DNA of 64,000 nt from assembly GCA_958510825.1 (NCBI GenBank), contig OY294044.1, positions 42,125,550 through 42,189,549 of the forward strand, written 5' to 3'. Positions within the stretch are counted from its first letter, which is position 1; every line of letters begins with the position of its first letter. The notes under the pieces were generated by a model that searched no databases, was not told where the DNA came from, and was given only the letters and a program-made list of their open reading frames with translations. The position numbers were made by a program, and so were the translations under genes. This stretch comes from Brachypterus glaber. Lineage: Eukaryota; Arthropoda; Insecta; Coleoptera; Kateretidae. Shown here piece after piece: positions 1 to 11,220 of this stretch.

Positions 1-660
1 ACCCATGGTACCATTATACCATTTAAAACTTCAAGGAATGTGGAATCGATCCATATTTTTTTATACAAGTGAAATAATTACCTTTATTTTATTCGTTTTG
101 ACTACAATTTTAATTTTACTTCTGGATAAAAATAGCAATGCTTAAGCTAAAACCGGAAGTAGCTGATTGTTTCATAGGTCAAAAGCTGAGGTATCTTTAG
201 TACATTAGATGTACCAATTTTTCAAGTTTTATCTTTATAAATACAGAAGTTAAGGGTGGTGTACCTATGATCTGTGACAGCCGGTATACAGGGTTATTTA
301 CGGAAGTGGCGTATTAAAAGTTTATGGAGAACCAATAATTTTAAAAATCTGATATTTTTCATTTTGGGGTTGTTGAATCGATTACAAATATTTTTATGCT
401 TATGCCATTTTCGGTTGTAACGGAAGTGGCACAACTTTATTTTTTTTAAGTGTTATTTATATATATATATATTTTTTATTTTTTAAAATTGGTTTATTTT
501 AATGTCTTTCCCAGGTAGTTTTTGAGTTATTCAAGTTTTTAGCTAAAAACTAGCCAATTCAAGCAAACATAAAAAAATTAATTTCTCCCTGATTTTTTAA
601 GCTGAAGAAAAGTTGTTTTGTGGTTTACCTAATGATACTTAACAGAATTATCCTAAGCCG
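1..660. repeat. AT-rich stretch with short diverged repeats
   Basis: No gene is visible. The motif CGGAAGTGGC occurs at 301 and 421, exactly 120 bp apart, and a diverged form (CCGGAAGTAGCTG) lies near 155, so this may be the remains of a 120-bp tandem repeat. The surrounding sequence is AT-rich with stops in all frames. Confidence 0.3.
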
Positions 661-680
661 AAATAGAACCCAAAATATAT

Positions 681-760
681 ACAGGGTGTCTCAGAAAGTA
701 GGTCGAATCTAACAAATTTAAAATAGCTCATTTTTTTTTAAATGGCACTCTATTTTTTTT
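681..760 (+). repeat. Transposon-end-like ACAGGGTGTC sequence
   Basis: ACAGGGTGTCTCAGAAAGTA resembles the terminal sequence of many insect DNA transposons and of the TIR element at 50941 (ACAGGGTGATC). No matching opposite end is visible nearby, so this would be a solitary or truncated end. The sequence from 760 to 1220 is AT-rich with no gene. Confidence 0.25.
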
Positions 761-1227
761 TCTATTTAGTAAAATAAGGAATTAAATTTTCTTTAAAATG
801 AATATAGGATACGCTATACCTAACATTAACCGTTTTCGAGTTATTTGCAAATTATTGTCAAAAAAGGCGTATTTCTGTAAATTTGTATTTAATCAAGTAG
901 GCCTGTAAATGTTTCGATTTAATTTCTTTAACTTAAATGCCACCGTAATTTTCCTGATAAAAAAGAGTAAAACAAGCCGTGAAGATACAAAAACAAATTG
1001 TAATTGATATCGTTGTAGGCTTAACAATATCCCCTGCATGAAAAAAATTAATTTAACATGGTGTGATTTATATATAATTCGAAACAGATATAAAAATATC
1101 TAAACATTTTTTTATACCTAACTTGTCTTACTTTGCATTTTTGTTGGCAAAGTGTATTTTTTTATTAAATTCAATTAAAATTAGAATTTAAATACAACTA
1201 AATAGAAATTTTCGCATGGATGCATAA

Positions 1228-1467
1228 ACTGTAAAAAATAGGGGTAAAATTTAAAACTAATATTAAGATTAAATTATAAAATAAGATTTAAACCGAACTG
1301 GTAATTTACCCTTTAAATTTACGATAGCATCCTAAACTCAAGTTTTAAAATTAAAATATTATTTTAAAATTAGGTACAGTATTAAATTCGGAAAAATTTT
1401 ACAATGTTATTTAAAAAATCTGGAACCGATAAGCAGTAATTAAACTACAGCTAATATTTTTTACAGT
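1228..1467. mobile_element. MITE-like repeat, family X, copy 1
   Basis: About 240 bp starting ACTGTAAAAAATAGGGGTAA and ending TATTTTTTACAGTGTAG, so the ends are inverted repeats of ACTGTAAAAAATA. The same interior landmarks recur at about 13648-13895 and 28710-28922: 'TTTAAACCGAA', 'CCTTTAAATTT', 'GTAATTAAA.TRCAG' and the TTTTTACAGTGTAG end. No coding capacity. Three copies in one window with shared ends indicate a non-autonomous DNA transposon family. The superfamily is not identifiable. Confidence 0.55.
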
Positions 1468-1870
1468 GTAGAATCAGATATTTAAATTAGTTTTATTTAA
1501 AAAATAAATAAATGCTTTAGGTAATTATTTTAAAAAAAAATAAAATTTTAATTAAATTTTGTTACAGAAAAATAGCTAAATGGACCGAAAGATTTTTTTA
1601 TTTTTAGTTTTAATTGATAGATTTATTAAAACAAAAAGTTTTTGAAAAAAAATAAAGTTAGCAAGGAGTTTAACTAAAAGTTTGTTCTGGTCCACCGTAT
1701 TATATTAATAGAGGTTAGAAGTAAAAAAAGGGAAAAATGTTATAGGAAATAGTTCATTTTAATTCTTTAAAGATTATTTTATATTGCTGCAAATAATAAA
1801 ATGCAGGTAGGTTGAACTCTGTTTTCTTATAAAAATAGAAAGCTTAACCAATAATTTTATTTATTTTTTT

Positions 1871-1990
1871 CCCTAGTTACATTAGTATGAACTAGTTTTA
1901 CAAAAATTAAACAAAAAAAAATAATTTTAATTTTTTCGCCCTAGTGACATGTATGAACTAGTTTTACAAAAACTAAATAAAATAAAATAA
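1871..1990. repeat. Imperfect 68-bp tandem duplication
   Basis: CCCTAGTTACATTAGTATGA at 1871 and CCCTAGTGACATGTATGA at 1939 each continue into ACTAGTTTTACAAAAA(T/C)TAAA and an A-rich tail. There are two copies at a 68-bp period. Confidence 0.6.
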
Positions 1991-1995
1991 TATTA

Positions 1996-2236
1996 ATAAT
2001 ACTATAGTACTGCCATAGTGCTACTATAGAAACTAGAAAACAAGACATTTATACCAATTTACAAAAACGAGATTTTTAAAAGAAAGGTTTTGGAATTTAC
2101 ATTTTTTAATTTTTGCAACATTTCCAAAGCCCTTCTTTTAAAAATCTCGTTTTTGAAAATTGGTATAAATGTCTTGTTTTCTAGTTTTTAGTTATATGTA
2201 GTACTATAGTAGTACTATGGTAGTACTATAGTATGG
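1996..2236. repeat. Inverted repeat (hairpin) about 240 bp
   Basis: The left arm (about 2030-2094) starts ACTAGAAAACAAGACATTTA. It is matched by the reverse complement of the right arm (about 2125-2188), which ends TAAATGTCTTGTTTTCTAGT. Both sides are bordered by TAGTACTAT-type sequence, which itself repeats several times on the right. No ORF. It is best read as a small foldback or MITE-like element. Confidence 0.6.
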
Positions 2237-2409
2237 CATTAATAGAAGGGTTTTAACTTTAAAAACTTGTTTTTTATATTATTTTATTTTCAAGTTTTTT
2301 AGTTATCCTTTAATAATTTGTAAAGCAACCCTTATTGGGGGTGAAACAGAGATTTTATGCGTACCAAATTACACTTCTTTAAGTGAGTAAAACAAAAAAA
2401 CCTTAATTT

Positions 2410-3880
2410 AGCCGTCGTCAAGATAGCGGCTAATGATGATCCGCCGTCATTAAACTCGCAAATTGTGCGTAAATGTTAATTTTGTAATACAAATTTTCGA
2501 TCTGAGGTGAAGTGCAATAACTGCGGTATTGTAGTGCATTCAAAGTGTTTTGATCTTTTTGCCAAATTGGTTGATATCAACAGCACCCGGCATATTTCCA
2601 GTTATAGTCCAGTCTTCAGGTCAATAAAAGATCTTTTACCTGGAAATAATTCAGGGAGTTTTGATTTTCGGTTTATCGGGTAGGGTTAATGGCTGCAAAT
2701 AAAAAAAAAACAATTTTGCGAAGTTGAACTCGATTTGAAACTGGTATTTTTTTAACGTGTTTTTCACAAAAAACGGATTTTTAAAATATTTCTTAAACAT
2801 TACACTATACGTTATTAGATTCTTTTTTTCGAAAAAATAAAATTATTCCTTATCGTCGGTTAGGCATGCCCCTCAGAACAATTTGGGTGAAAACTAAAAA
2901 AATCTATCTGGCACTTTCTTTTTAATTTACGTAAAATTAATTTTTGTTTGAAATAATTCACACATTTGTGCCCCATTGTCTAGAGTAAACCGATTTTCAA
3001 TTGAATCACCATTGTATTAAGCATAAAAAAACCTTCCTAACCAAGTTATAAAGAAAAATCTAAAACTCTACAGTGTAACGTTTAAGGCGGTGCCGTGAAT
3101 TAGCTATAAGTCGTACAAAAAATATATATGACACAAAAAATGTTGGAGGTTTGATCCTCTTTATTTTCATAACAAACGTTTTTTGTCCTAGGATGCACCG
3201 ATCTTAAGATATTTTAAAATGTCCATTTTTTGTGAAAAATACGTTAGAGAAAATGACAGTTCCAAATCGAGTTCAATGTCGCAAAATTGTTTATTTGCGG
3301 TCTTAAACCCTGCCTGAATTATTTCCAGGTAAAGCCTCTTTTATTAACTTGAAGACTGGACTATAACTAGAAATACGCCGGATACTGAATATCAACAAAA
3401 ATAACTGGATTTGCAAAACATGCAAAATGGCGGACAGTGGTGAATCAGAAGATGAATCTAGTGATAACAGGAGTTAAATTTGTTGTATAAATTGAAAAAT
3501 GAGTTAAAGGAATATAACAATTTATTAAAATTGAGACTTAAAGAAGTAGATAAAAGTTATAGAAATATATCAATAAACAGTCAACAGATGGAAACAGGAA
3601 TCACGGATCATGTAAAGTATAGCAACAAAAAACATTCTACACCTATATATGTTGATAAAACCGAAGGAGCCTACCTTCGATATCACCGAGATTAAAAACC
3701 AAGTCGATTCGACTGTCATCGGTCCGGGTATAACAAATTTAAAACAAATAAACAATGAACAGCTGATTCTAAACTGCATTGATGATAAATGTTTACAATC
3801 ACTGAAACAAAAATCAAAAATCGCACAGCAATATTTTCAAAACAGATTCGAATATTGGATGTGCGAATATACTGCGTAGT
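2410..3880 (+). pseudogene. Decayed non-LTR retrotransposon ORF1 (zinc finger + helical + RRM-like segment), interrupted
   Basis: Reading around 2410-2582 gives AVVKIAANDDPPSLNSQIV, then RKC, a TAA stop, FCNTNF and KCNNCGIVVHSKCF, a Cys/His-rich finger. The frame stops making sense at the insertion at 2583 and resumes exactly at 3389 as INKNNWICKTCKM, followed by an acidic stretch and a stop near 3475. A one-base shift then opens LLYKLKNELKEYNNLLKL, a heptad-like helical segment. From about 3649 a third frame has IKNQVDSTVIGPGI..LKQI, which resembles the RRM-like domain of insect LINE ORF1 proteins. The family assignment is from recalled similarity. At least one stop, two frameshifts and one insertion show it is dead. 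No ORF2 follows. Bases 3880-6110 hold no recognisable gene. Confidence 0.6.
2583..3388. mobile_element. 806-bp long-TIR element with 9-bp TSD, inserted in the ORF1 relic
   Basis: ATATCAACA occurs at 2574-2582 and again at 3389-3397, flanking the element. The left end reads GCACCCGGCATATTTCCAG; the reverse complement of the right end reads TCAGTATCCGGCGTATTTCTAG. The arms then agree through TTATAGTCCAGTCTTCA, TTTACCTGGAAATAATTCAGG, GCAAATAAA and GAACTCGATTTG, giving arms of roughly 200-230 bp. No ORF is present. Long terminal inverted repeats with a 9-bp duplication suit a non-autonomous Mutator-like or foldback element. Precise excision would rejoin the host reading frame, which supports both boundaries. 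Confidence 0.75.
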
Positions 3881-6114
3881 TTATTTCATAAAACATAACT
3901 ATATTCTATACACAAACATATACTATTCAAACCTGTTGTAAAAATATTTACTGTGCGATTTTAAATTTACTCTCTTGCTTGACGAAACAGACTATAGATG
4001 GTGAAAACCATTTAAAAAAATAGTTATAAATAAAAAGCTTTTCCTTATGGTGGAGACTTTATGGCGGTCAGTCTATATGTTATCCTACAAAGAATAAATA
4101 ATTAAATATGAGGAAAATTTATCCCTTATAAAAATAAAAAGCGATAAAATATTAATTATAATTTACAATCTTTTTTTAGTGAATAAACCATTAAACAATA
4201 AAAATGAAATTTCATTGAATAAACATAAATTTTGGTAAAACAAAACAATACATATCCACCCTCCTTATTATACATCGCAATATAAGGGATGTAACAATAA
4301 ATATACTTCATTGCATTATGCATGAATTATATTTCGGACTGAAACGTGAGTCAGGACGATCGAGCAAACAGTGGCTTCCCATATTATAAAAAACAGGTAA
4401 TATGGAAATTTTTCAATAAAACTCGCTGTGGGTTTGTTTTTAAAATGTATATTGTCTAGATTGAGAAAGATAAAAACTACTAAAAAGGCGGTAGTCATCG
4501 AAAAATTAAAAGTTTATTAAAAAAGTAGAAAAATAATACGTTTTCAGTTGATTTAATAGCTTTTAGGAAAGAAAGCCCAAATAAAAAGGTATTTGCTAAA
4601 ACATTAACTTGTTAGTAGTAAGCAAAGTATTGCATTTGATTATATAAAGGACTTATAATTATTTTAATATGTATGTACTTACCGAGTTATATTCTTTGAT
4701 GATAAAAATGTAAAAAGTCAATCCACTTAGCTAATTTAAATAAAAATTGAGTATATTCCTGAATTGTTATCATCTATAAAAATACATGTTTTATTTTCAC
4801 ATTAGCCAATTTTCAATTTAACCTCACTTTTATTTTCTATAAAAATTTAAACTAGGTAACGAGAAGCTTAGTACACACCAAACATAAAAGCACACTTGAT
4901 AAAAAAGGGGTTTTATAGAAAAAAACCGATATTAGATTTATATTTTTATTTTTTTTTAAGAAAAAAAAAACAAATTAAACTGATGCGCAGGCCACGGTGG
5001 ACTGTCCATAGATACAACCAAAAAAAATCGTAATTTCAAATCCAAATTTTCGAAAATTGTAAAATAAGTTAGTTGTTTTCAAGGAAAGTAGATGTAAAAT
5101 TCAGCTATTTTAGTGGGGGGATGAGTTTTGAGCCGGCTATGGTTATACATAAATATTTCTGTGTATACATAGTAAAACATATATGTAAATATTGTCGTCG
5201 TTCTAGTTATTTTGTTTCTTTTAGATAACAAGCTTAAGACCTATAGCTCATTTTTCTGGAAGATTAAGTTTAAATAAAGACTAGTGGGAAATGAGCCTAG
5301 CTCACTAAAGGTAAATAGCATGAGGTACCATTTAATGAGCACATTTTACATGGGTGGTGAAATATTTTTGATTATCATTTTAAGGAGTGAAGTTTGGACA
5401 AAGAATAATTCTATTAACAGATTCGGATTGAACGTAGTATATTTTGTAAGAACAACTATTTAATTTAACTCTGAAAGTCCTCTATGTAAAATGGGAATTT
5501 TTTGAATTTTAAATTTTTTTAATTTTTAGATGAAATTAAAAAAAATGATTAAAAAAATACTAACCGATAGATTTTTTTCTAATATACATTTTTATTAATT
5601 GAAAACGATAAGGAATCATGCCACAAGGTCAGTTTTTTTGGACAATTTTTTTCATCTTTTTGCGTTTCAGACGAACAGTGTAACAACATCATTAGATAAA
5701 TAAATAAATAAAATAATAAATAATAAGGTAATGCCTAAATATTTAACAGGGTTTTTTTCATGGAAACAGTTAATCGCTAAGTTATTTATGTAAATAATTA
5801 TAGAGAAACATACCTGCTGCTTTTTTGAAATAGTTCGTCGTACGCTACTGTGTCGCATTATTAATCTCCTCTATTAATATGAAACCGCAGATTATGCATA
5901 TACCAATAAATGGATAAGGATGATTGAGAATCACGTGATCCTAAAATGTACTTATGTGCATAGTTAGAAACACCCTATGGAAAATAAATTATTTGATGGA
6001 ATTATTACAAAATTTAATTTTTACGTAGACACAGAAAAATTTAGTTTTTCGAAAATTACATTTTCCAATTTTAATTTTTGTTACTTATAACAAAAAAAAA
6101 ACTGAAACTAAGTT
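3881..6114. other. No gene seen
   Basis: AT-rich sequence with frequent poly-A and poly-T runs. The open frames (for example 4316-4498 and 5667-5858 on the minus strand) are short, of low complexity, and match nothing I recognise. No clear repeats were picked out by eye. Confidence 0.4.
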
Positions 6115-6519
6115 TTAACATTACCATATTATAATATTACAATATTACAGTATCGCAATATCACAATATCGCAATATTGCAATATTACAATATTACATTA
6201 TTACAATAATACAATATTAAGAGATTTACAATAATACTCAAATTATTCTACTTAATTAAGTATCCTTTAAGATCAGGGCATATGTGGGCCAGTAGCAGAG
6301 GAAACCACCGGCTTTTTTTAACATTACCATATTATAATATTACAATATTACAGTATCGCAATATCACAATATCGCAATATTGCAATATTACAATATTACA
6401 TTATTACAATAATACAATATTAAGAGATTTACAATAATACTCAAATTATTCTACTTAATTAAGTATCCTTTAAGTTCAGGGCATATGTGGGCCAGTAGCA
6501 GAGGAAACCACCGGCTTTA
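6115..6519. repeat. Two-copy tandem duplication, 203-bp unit
   Basis: The unit starting TTAACATTACCATATTATAA at 6115 recurs at 6318 almost without change; a visible difference is AAGATCAGGG versus AAGTTCAGGG. Each copy contains a run of AATATTAC / CAATATCG-type decamers and ends in AGGAAACCACCGGCTTT. The near identity says the duplication is recent. The end of the unit is part of the SINE-like repeat described next. Confidence 0.85.
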
Positions 6520-6660
6520 ACTAACTTTTGAATCACTTTTTAAGAAAGCCTCTCTATTTTACCTATAACCTTTTTCAAACTTAAAATAGTAATTAACTCT
6601 AAAAGACTATCGGCACGGGTGAGAATCTAACTCACGCAAGTCCAATAATAAATGTCTAAT
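6450..6660 (-). repeat. SINE-like dispersed repeat, family Z, copy 1
   Basis: On the minus strand the order is GCGTGAGTTAGATTCTCAC, TAGGTAAAATAGAGAGGC, AAAGCCGGTGGTTTCCTCT and GCTACTGGCCCACA. The same order occurs on the plus strand at about 44025-44200, where the first motif is GCGTGAGTTCGATTCTTAC. That motif resembles a Pol III B box (GTTCRANNC), which suggests a tRNA-derived SINE. No convincing A box was found, so the SINE label is an inference. Confidence 0.45.
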
Positions 6661-7043
6661 AATGAATCAGAAGCTTTAACCTGTTCGGATTGTTTCTCTA
6701 TAAAAATAAATACAAATATATTCCACGTTGTGTATAAAAAAATATTTCTAAGGATTACCTGAAATAATTAAAAATATCCCAAATAGTGTTAATCCTTTAC
6801 CACCATGACAAAGTTTTTAAAATGCAGGTCTGTATAATTAAGAGAGTAATTATGAAATAGTTATTTCTATAGCTAATTCTGTAAAGCTTGGTCTAAGGAA
6901 AAGTAAATCATTGTTATTTTCTTCTAATAGAAAATCCCATTGTTCATTTTCTCAAAGTCCATGAAATATCCTTATATTGATGATAAATTAAATTATAATC
7001 AGCTTTATTATACTCTTAGCAGCTAGCTGCACAACCAGAAGAG

Positions 7044-7307
7044 TACACTGATAAAAAGGATTTATTTGGATATGAACAATTAAATTATTTGGTTGTAACA
7101 AATTTTATTTGAGTCAAATAAATATTTAGTTTATGTAAACAAATATTTTAATTTCAAAATGATTTATTAATGGGAACAAAATGGTTTATTTGACAGAAAT
7201 AAAATTTGTTTGTCAGAACCAAAATTTGGTCCTGGTTATTTAATAATTTAATTGGCCATTTCCAACCAACTATTTAGTTGATACAAATAAACTGTTTTAT
7301 CAGTGTA
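7044..7307. mobile_element. MITE with TA target duplication
   Basis: The left end is TA CACTGATAAAAAGG and the right end CTGTTTTATCAGTG TA, so the terminal inverted repeat is CACTGATAAAA with TA on both sides. The interior is AT-rich with no ORF. The flanks match another repeat (family Y): immediately to the right lies CGCACCGAGTAC, which in the second Y copy at about 16704 follows an uninterrupted TTA. The element therefore appears inserted at a TA in repeat Y. A TA duplication suits the Tc1/mariner group but is not proof. Confidence 0.7.
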
Positions 7308-7605
7308 CGCACCGAGTACACCAACCTAGTTTTATTGAACGAGAGTGCATTTTTTACAAGGAGCAGCCGAGTAAAAAAAGCAGTCGATGGGCACTGAAAT
7401 GGTTTGCGTCGAGGTGGAAATCGAAAAAACGCAAAAATTATGTTAAAATTAGTTTGTCAATTTGAAGTTAACTGTTTGAAGTTTACTAATTTTCTGACAG
7501 CAGATATGCAAAATTAGCTGATTGTCACTTTCTAACCGTTGTCATAGGCAACGGGTGGGAAATAGGCACTAACTACTAGGTCGTAGGAAAAATAATTTTT
7601 CCACT
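7308..7605. repeat. Dispersed repeat family Y, copy 1
   Basis: It shares with 16660-16945, in order: CGCACCGAGTAC.C.AACCT, AACGCAAAAATTATGTTAAA / ATGCAAAAATTATCTTAAA, TTAGCTGATTGTCACTTTC / TCAGCTTATTGTCACTTTC, and GCACTAACTACTAGGTCGTA / GCACTAACTACTATGTCGTA. No ORF. The class is unknown. Bases 7605-8019 show no gene. Confidence 0.6.
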
Positions 7606-8019
7606 ATGCTATACAATTGATACCTATTGATTTTCTTATAGGTAGTAAAATTGGATTTATCCATCAAGGGAAAAAAAGCAAATCCTACCTTAATTTTTTC
7701 ACACATAAAAGTAGATACTATAGTTTTTAATCACAAATACGGAGCATTAAACGAACGCACTCCAGCGTCAAATGGACTCCCTAACCCATGAGAAACATAG
7801 ATCCATAAAGATCTCGACATATTACAAAAAAATTAAAAATGCTCTCAGCCAGTAATGTTGCCCACCAAATAATGACAAATGCAAATCCAGTATAAGTGAG
7901 CTAGTCTTCATTCCCCCTTAATTTACATTCAAACTAATTCCTATTCAGATAAATGATCCATAGTCACTAAGCCCTAAAGATCTCGCCATATTATTACGAT
8001 CACGAAATTTGTTCCATGG

Positions 8020-8219
8020 NNNNNNNNNNNNNNNNNNNNNNNNNNNNNNNNNNNNNNNNNNNNNNNNNNNNNNNNNNNNNNNNNNNNNNNNNNNNNNNNN
8101 NNNNNNNNNNNNNNNNNNNNNNNNNNNNNNNNNNNNNNNNNNNNNNNNNNNNNNNNNNNNNNNNNNNNNNNNNNNNNNNNNNNNNNNNNNNNNNNNNNNN
8201 NNNNNNNNNNNNNNNNNNN
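8020..8219. other. Assembly gap, 200 N
   Basis: There are exactly 200 undetermined bases, a round number suggesting a placeholder rather than a measured gap. Confidence 0.99.
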
Positions 8220-8334
8220 GGTTTTAAATATATGTAAGCAAAACCATAAACAATATAATCAAAATATTAAATTCGCTAAATTATTTATGCACATTGTATT
8301 AGGATACTTAATTTAGTTCAATAAGCGTCATTCT

Positions 8335-9070
8335 ATTACGTATGTATATGGTATAAAATTTTAATTCTGACCACAGAACGTTATTACGTCCGAGAATACT
8401 ATTAGAGATAATAATAAACATCTAAACTATAGACTAGTTGTAAATTGAATAATTGAAAAGTTAGACATATAATACGACGTAGTTTCAAATGTTTATTTTC
8501 AAATGTTTATTGAACTATCTGTTTAATATTACAATACTGAAAATACAACTTTACTGGCAATTTAATTATTTGGCTGCAGCGTTCAAATTCAGATTAAAGG
8601 CTTGGTGAGAAAAGAGTAAGCCTAATACCTAAAAATAATAAATATTTACTTTCTAGTTATGCTAATCTAAACATATTATATATTAGATTCCAAACATATG
8701 ATATATTAGATCGCCTTTTTTTAAATATAGTATTCTTAAGAAGCATAAAAAACTATTAGCATTTTTGTTGTATCAAAGAGGATCCTATATTTAAAATTAA
8801 AAACATAAATTATTTTGCTAGTACCTATTTAATGCAAAACTTAATGGTTTTGTAAAAAATTAAAACCAACTAAAACTGCAGTGAAAAGTTAAACATATAT
8901 ACTCTGTGATGGTTAATTTAGGTTATAAGCTTGATTTTAATATGTATGTAATATAAAATTTTAAGTCTGATAACAGAACGTTAAGATGTCCGAGAATAAA
9001 TATCTGTTTAATATTACAATACTAAAAATACAACTCTTAGTTACTTAGAATTTAATTATTTGGCTGCACA
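8335..9070. repeat. Direct duplication (two diverged copies)
   Basis: Bases 8335-8580 and 8940-9070 share ATATAAAATTTTAA-type sequence, CAGAACGTTA..A.GTCCGAGAATA, CTGTTTAATATTACAATACT, AAAATACAACT and AATTTAATTATTTGGCTGCA. The first copy contains extra sequence between the shared blocks. No coding potential. Confidence 0.6.
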
Positions 9071-9354
9071 TGTTTAATATTTTAGATTATAGATTTACTA
9101 GAAGAAGAGGAATGCATTTATCCGGATGCATTCGGATGGTACATTATACAAAAATAATTAAAGTTAGACTTTTTTACGAATAAGAAAAATATATCTTAAA
9201 TATTCTTAAATAGGTTATAAGTTTTCATAGAAGGAAACTATTTTCCTTCTTATGACAATAACAACAAAAATACGGTTAGTTTTTTATGCTTCTATATAAA
9301 CCAATATTAAAAAATATTTAATTACAAAATTTTGCCGTTTATAAGTTTGTTTAG

Positions 9355-9740
9355 GGGCCGTTCATAAAAGAAGTCCGCAGTTGGGGGCCGCGGGGGTTAC
9401 CAAAATCGAACAGAAGTGTACAAGGAGGGGGGTCAAGCCATTTTCAGACGTCCACTTTTCCAAATTCAATAATTTTCATGTAATTAAATACATTTTTCAT
9501 AATTCTACTATCCAACGATATGTAAGCGATTTCGAATTCTACCAAGGCCATTCAGGCGATTGCAACGCCATCCAGCGGTTTAAAGCAAGAGCATTTGGTA
9601 ACGCTGCTCATATGAACAGACTGAGTTTGTTTACATTTTGTATTGCGGTTGGGGGGATATGGACGGCCCCTTATTTTGTAAAGCAAGTAACTAAAACCAT
9701 ATTTATTAGTACTTTTTACAAGATATAATATAATATAAAA
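9355..9740 (+). repeat. Dispersed insect repeat starting GGGGCCGTTCATAAA
   Basis: GGGGCCGTTCATAAAAGAAGTC followed by a G-rich stretch, GGGGTCAAGCCATTTTCAG and ACGTCCACTTTT matches a repeat type I recall as common in insect genomes (established from memory, not searched). The 115-codon open frame at 9381-9728 lies inside it, has no domain I recognise, and is probably fortuitous. Confidence 0.45.
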
Positions 9741-10019
9741 CAAGCCGTGAAGATATGTAATGCTAAGCATTCGATTATATACTATTCACAGTAAATGGTA
9801 TATATCAATCATTTGCCAGAATACTTAAAAAAATAATTAAAAAAAATACATTTCGTTATAATTTGCTTTTAACGAAATTTTTTTTTCAAAAAAAAAATTG
9901 TGAAAAGTTTTTTTTTTTTCAAATTAAAAAAAAAATCTTTTTTTATTTTTCTTTTCGCAAAATTAAAAAAGATATAAAAAAATAAATTATTTTCTTTTTG
10001 CAAAAACCAAAGTTTTTTT

Positions 10020-10260
10020 TTTTAAGTTCAGCTCCCCATAACTTTTTTGTTTTTGGGGGGATTACTTTAAAAATTGGCAGAATTGACCCTTATAATAAAA
10101 TATTTTTTTCCTAAAAAAGTTACGTTAATCGGAATTTTCTTTTAGCTTTTTCAATTTTTTTAAAAGTATAACCCCTCATAACTTTTTTGTTTTTGGGGGG
10201 ATTACTTTTAAAAACAAAAAAAAAACAATAGGGATTTTCCTCTTATAAAACTTTTTTTCT
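10020..10260. repeat. Tandem duplication, about 137 bp
   Basis: CATAACTTTTTTGTTTTTGG followed by GGGGATTACTTT occurs near 10037 and near 10173. The sequence between them repeats TTTTTTTCCTAAAAAAGTT-like features. The stretch 9740-10020 before it is poly-A/poly-T-rich with no gene. Confidence 0.6.
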
Positions 10261-10299
10261 GAAAATTTCTAGTCGATTGGATTATTCGTTCTTGAGTTA

Positions 10300-10645
10300 T
10301 CGTGTCTATAAAAAACGTGCAGACGGACATTTTCAAAGTTTCTTGTTGCTTTCCCATTTTGAAAATTTTCAACATTTCGGAAAGCCTTGTATTCGTGCAA
10401 AAATTTTCAATTTTTTTTGCGTATTTTTGCGTTTTATGTCAATATAAATTAATTTCAAGAAAAAAAATAATTGTCGCTCGGTCGGTAGATCGGTCGGTCG
10501 ATTGGTCTGTCTCGAAAATTTTGTGGGCCCAAGGTAACTTAAGATTGCTTAAAGCTAGATACTTGAAATTTGGCATACAGGTATGTTACCAAAAGTTCTA
10601 ACTCGGGATTGTTTTTGGTGAACGTTGGGATGCGGCAAGGGGGAC
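10300..10645 (+). repeat. Dispersed repeat family W, copy 1
   Basis: Shared with 39390-39665: an AGAAAAAAA/TCAAAAAAA tract, a (TCGG)n-like stretch (GGTCGGTAGATCGGTCGGTC here), GAAATTT..G, AAAG.TAGATACTTGAAATTT / AAAGACTTCAAATTTGG, CCAAAAGTTCTA / CCAAAGTTCTA and GGGATTGTTTTT. Short open frames in both copies end alike (..YLKFGIQVCYQKF and ..DFKFGPQIDYPKF), which may hint at old coding sequence, but no known protein is recognised. Confidence 0.5.
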
Positions 10646-10659
10646 AAATGGGGAAAAAT

Positions 10660-11220
10660 ATATATTTTTTAGAAAATTTTTGGAAATTGCTATATAGGTG
10701 TTGTTGCTGAAATTGAATCTGATAATAACATTTTTCTAACAACACCCCCAAGGGGGTGAGGGTGTAAATATATTTAAATATTTTCAATATTTTCGTCAAA
10801 ATTGCTATATAGGGGATTTTGGGGTCGACGAATATGAATCTGATAATAATTTTTTTCTAATTTCACCCCCTAAGGAGTGGGGGTAGTTTTCGTGAAAACT
10901 GGTATATTGGGGGTTTTGGGGTTGCTGAAAGTGAAGCTGATAATAAAAAAAATTCTAAATCCACACCCTGAGGGGTGGGGGTAGTTTTTGTGAAAACTGA
11001 TATATTGGGGTTTTTGAGGTTGCTAATTATAAAAAAATTGTAACTCCACCCTCAAAGGGAAAATAAGTTTATTGGGGTTTTTCAGGTTGCTGAAAGTGAA
11101 TCTGATAATAAAAAAAATCTAACTCCACCCCCTAAGACGCGGGGGGTAGTTCTCGTAAAAATTGGTATATTTTTAAGGTTGCTATAAGTGAATCCGATAA
11201 TTAAAAATCTATTTTACGTG
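10660..11220. repeat. Tandem array of 100-120-bp units
   Basis: About five or six diverged units share TATATTGGGG.TTTTGGGGTT, GCTGAAAGTGAATCTGATAA, TAATAAAAAAAATCTAA, CACCCCCTAAG and GTGGGGGTAGTTTTCGTGAA. The array directly follows repeat W, so the two may belong to one element. Divergence is substantial, so this is old or fast-evolving. Confidence 0.7.

Noticed and set aside
8009..8237. Two open frames spanning the N gap
   Set aside because: They exist only because undetermined bases contain no stops.
9381..9728. 115-codon ORF as a gene
   Set aside because: It lies within a common insect repeat (GGGGCCGTTCATAAA type) and has no domain.
10302..10601. 99-codon ORF as a gene
   Set aside because: It lies in dispersed repeat W, contains (TCGG)n-encoded RSVDRSVDWSV, and lacks a recognisable domain.
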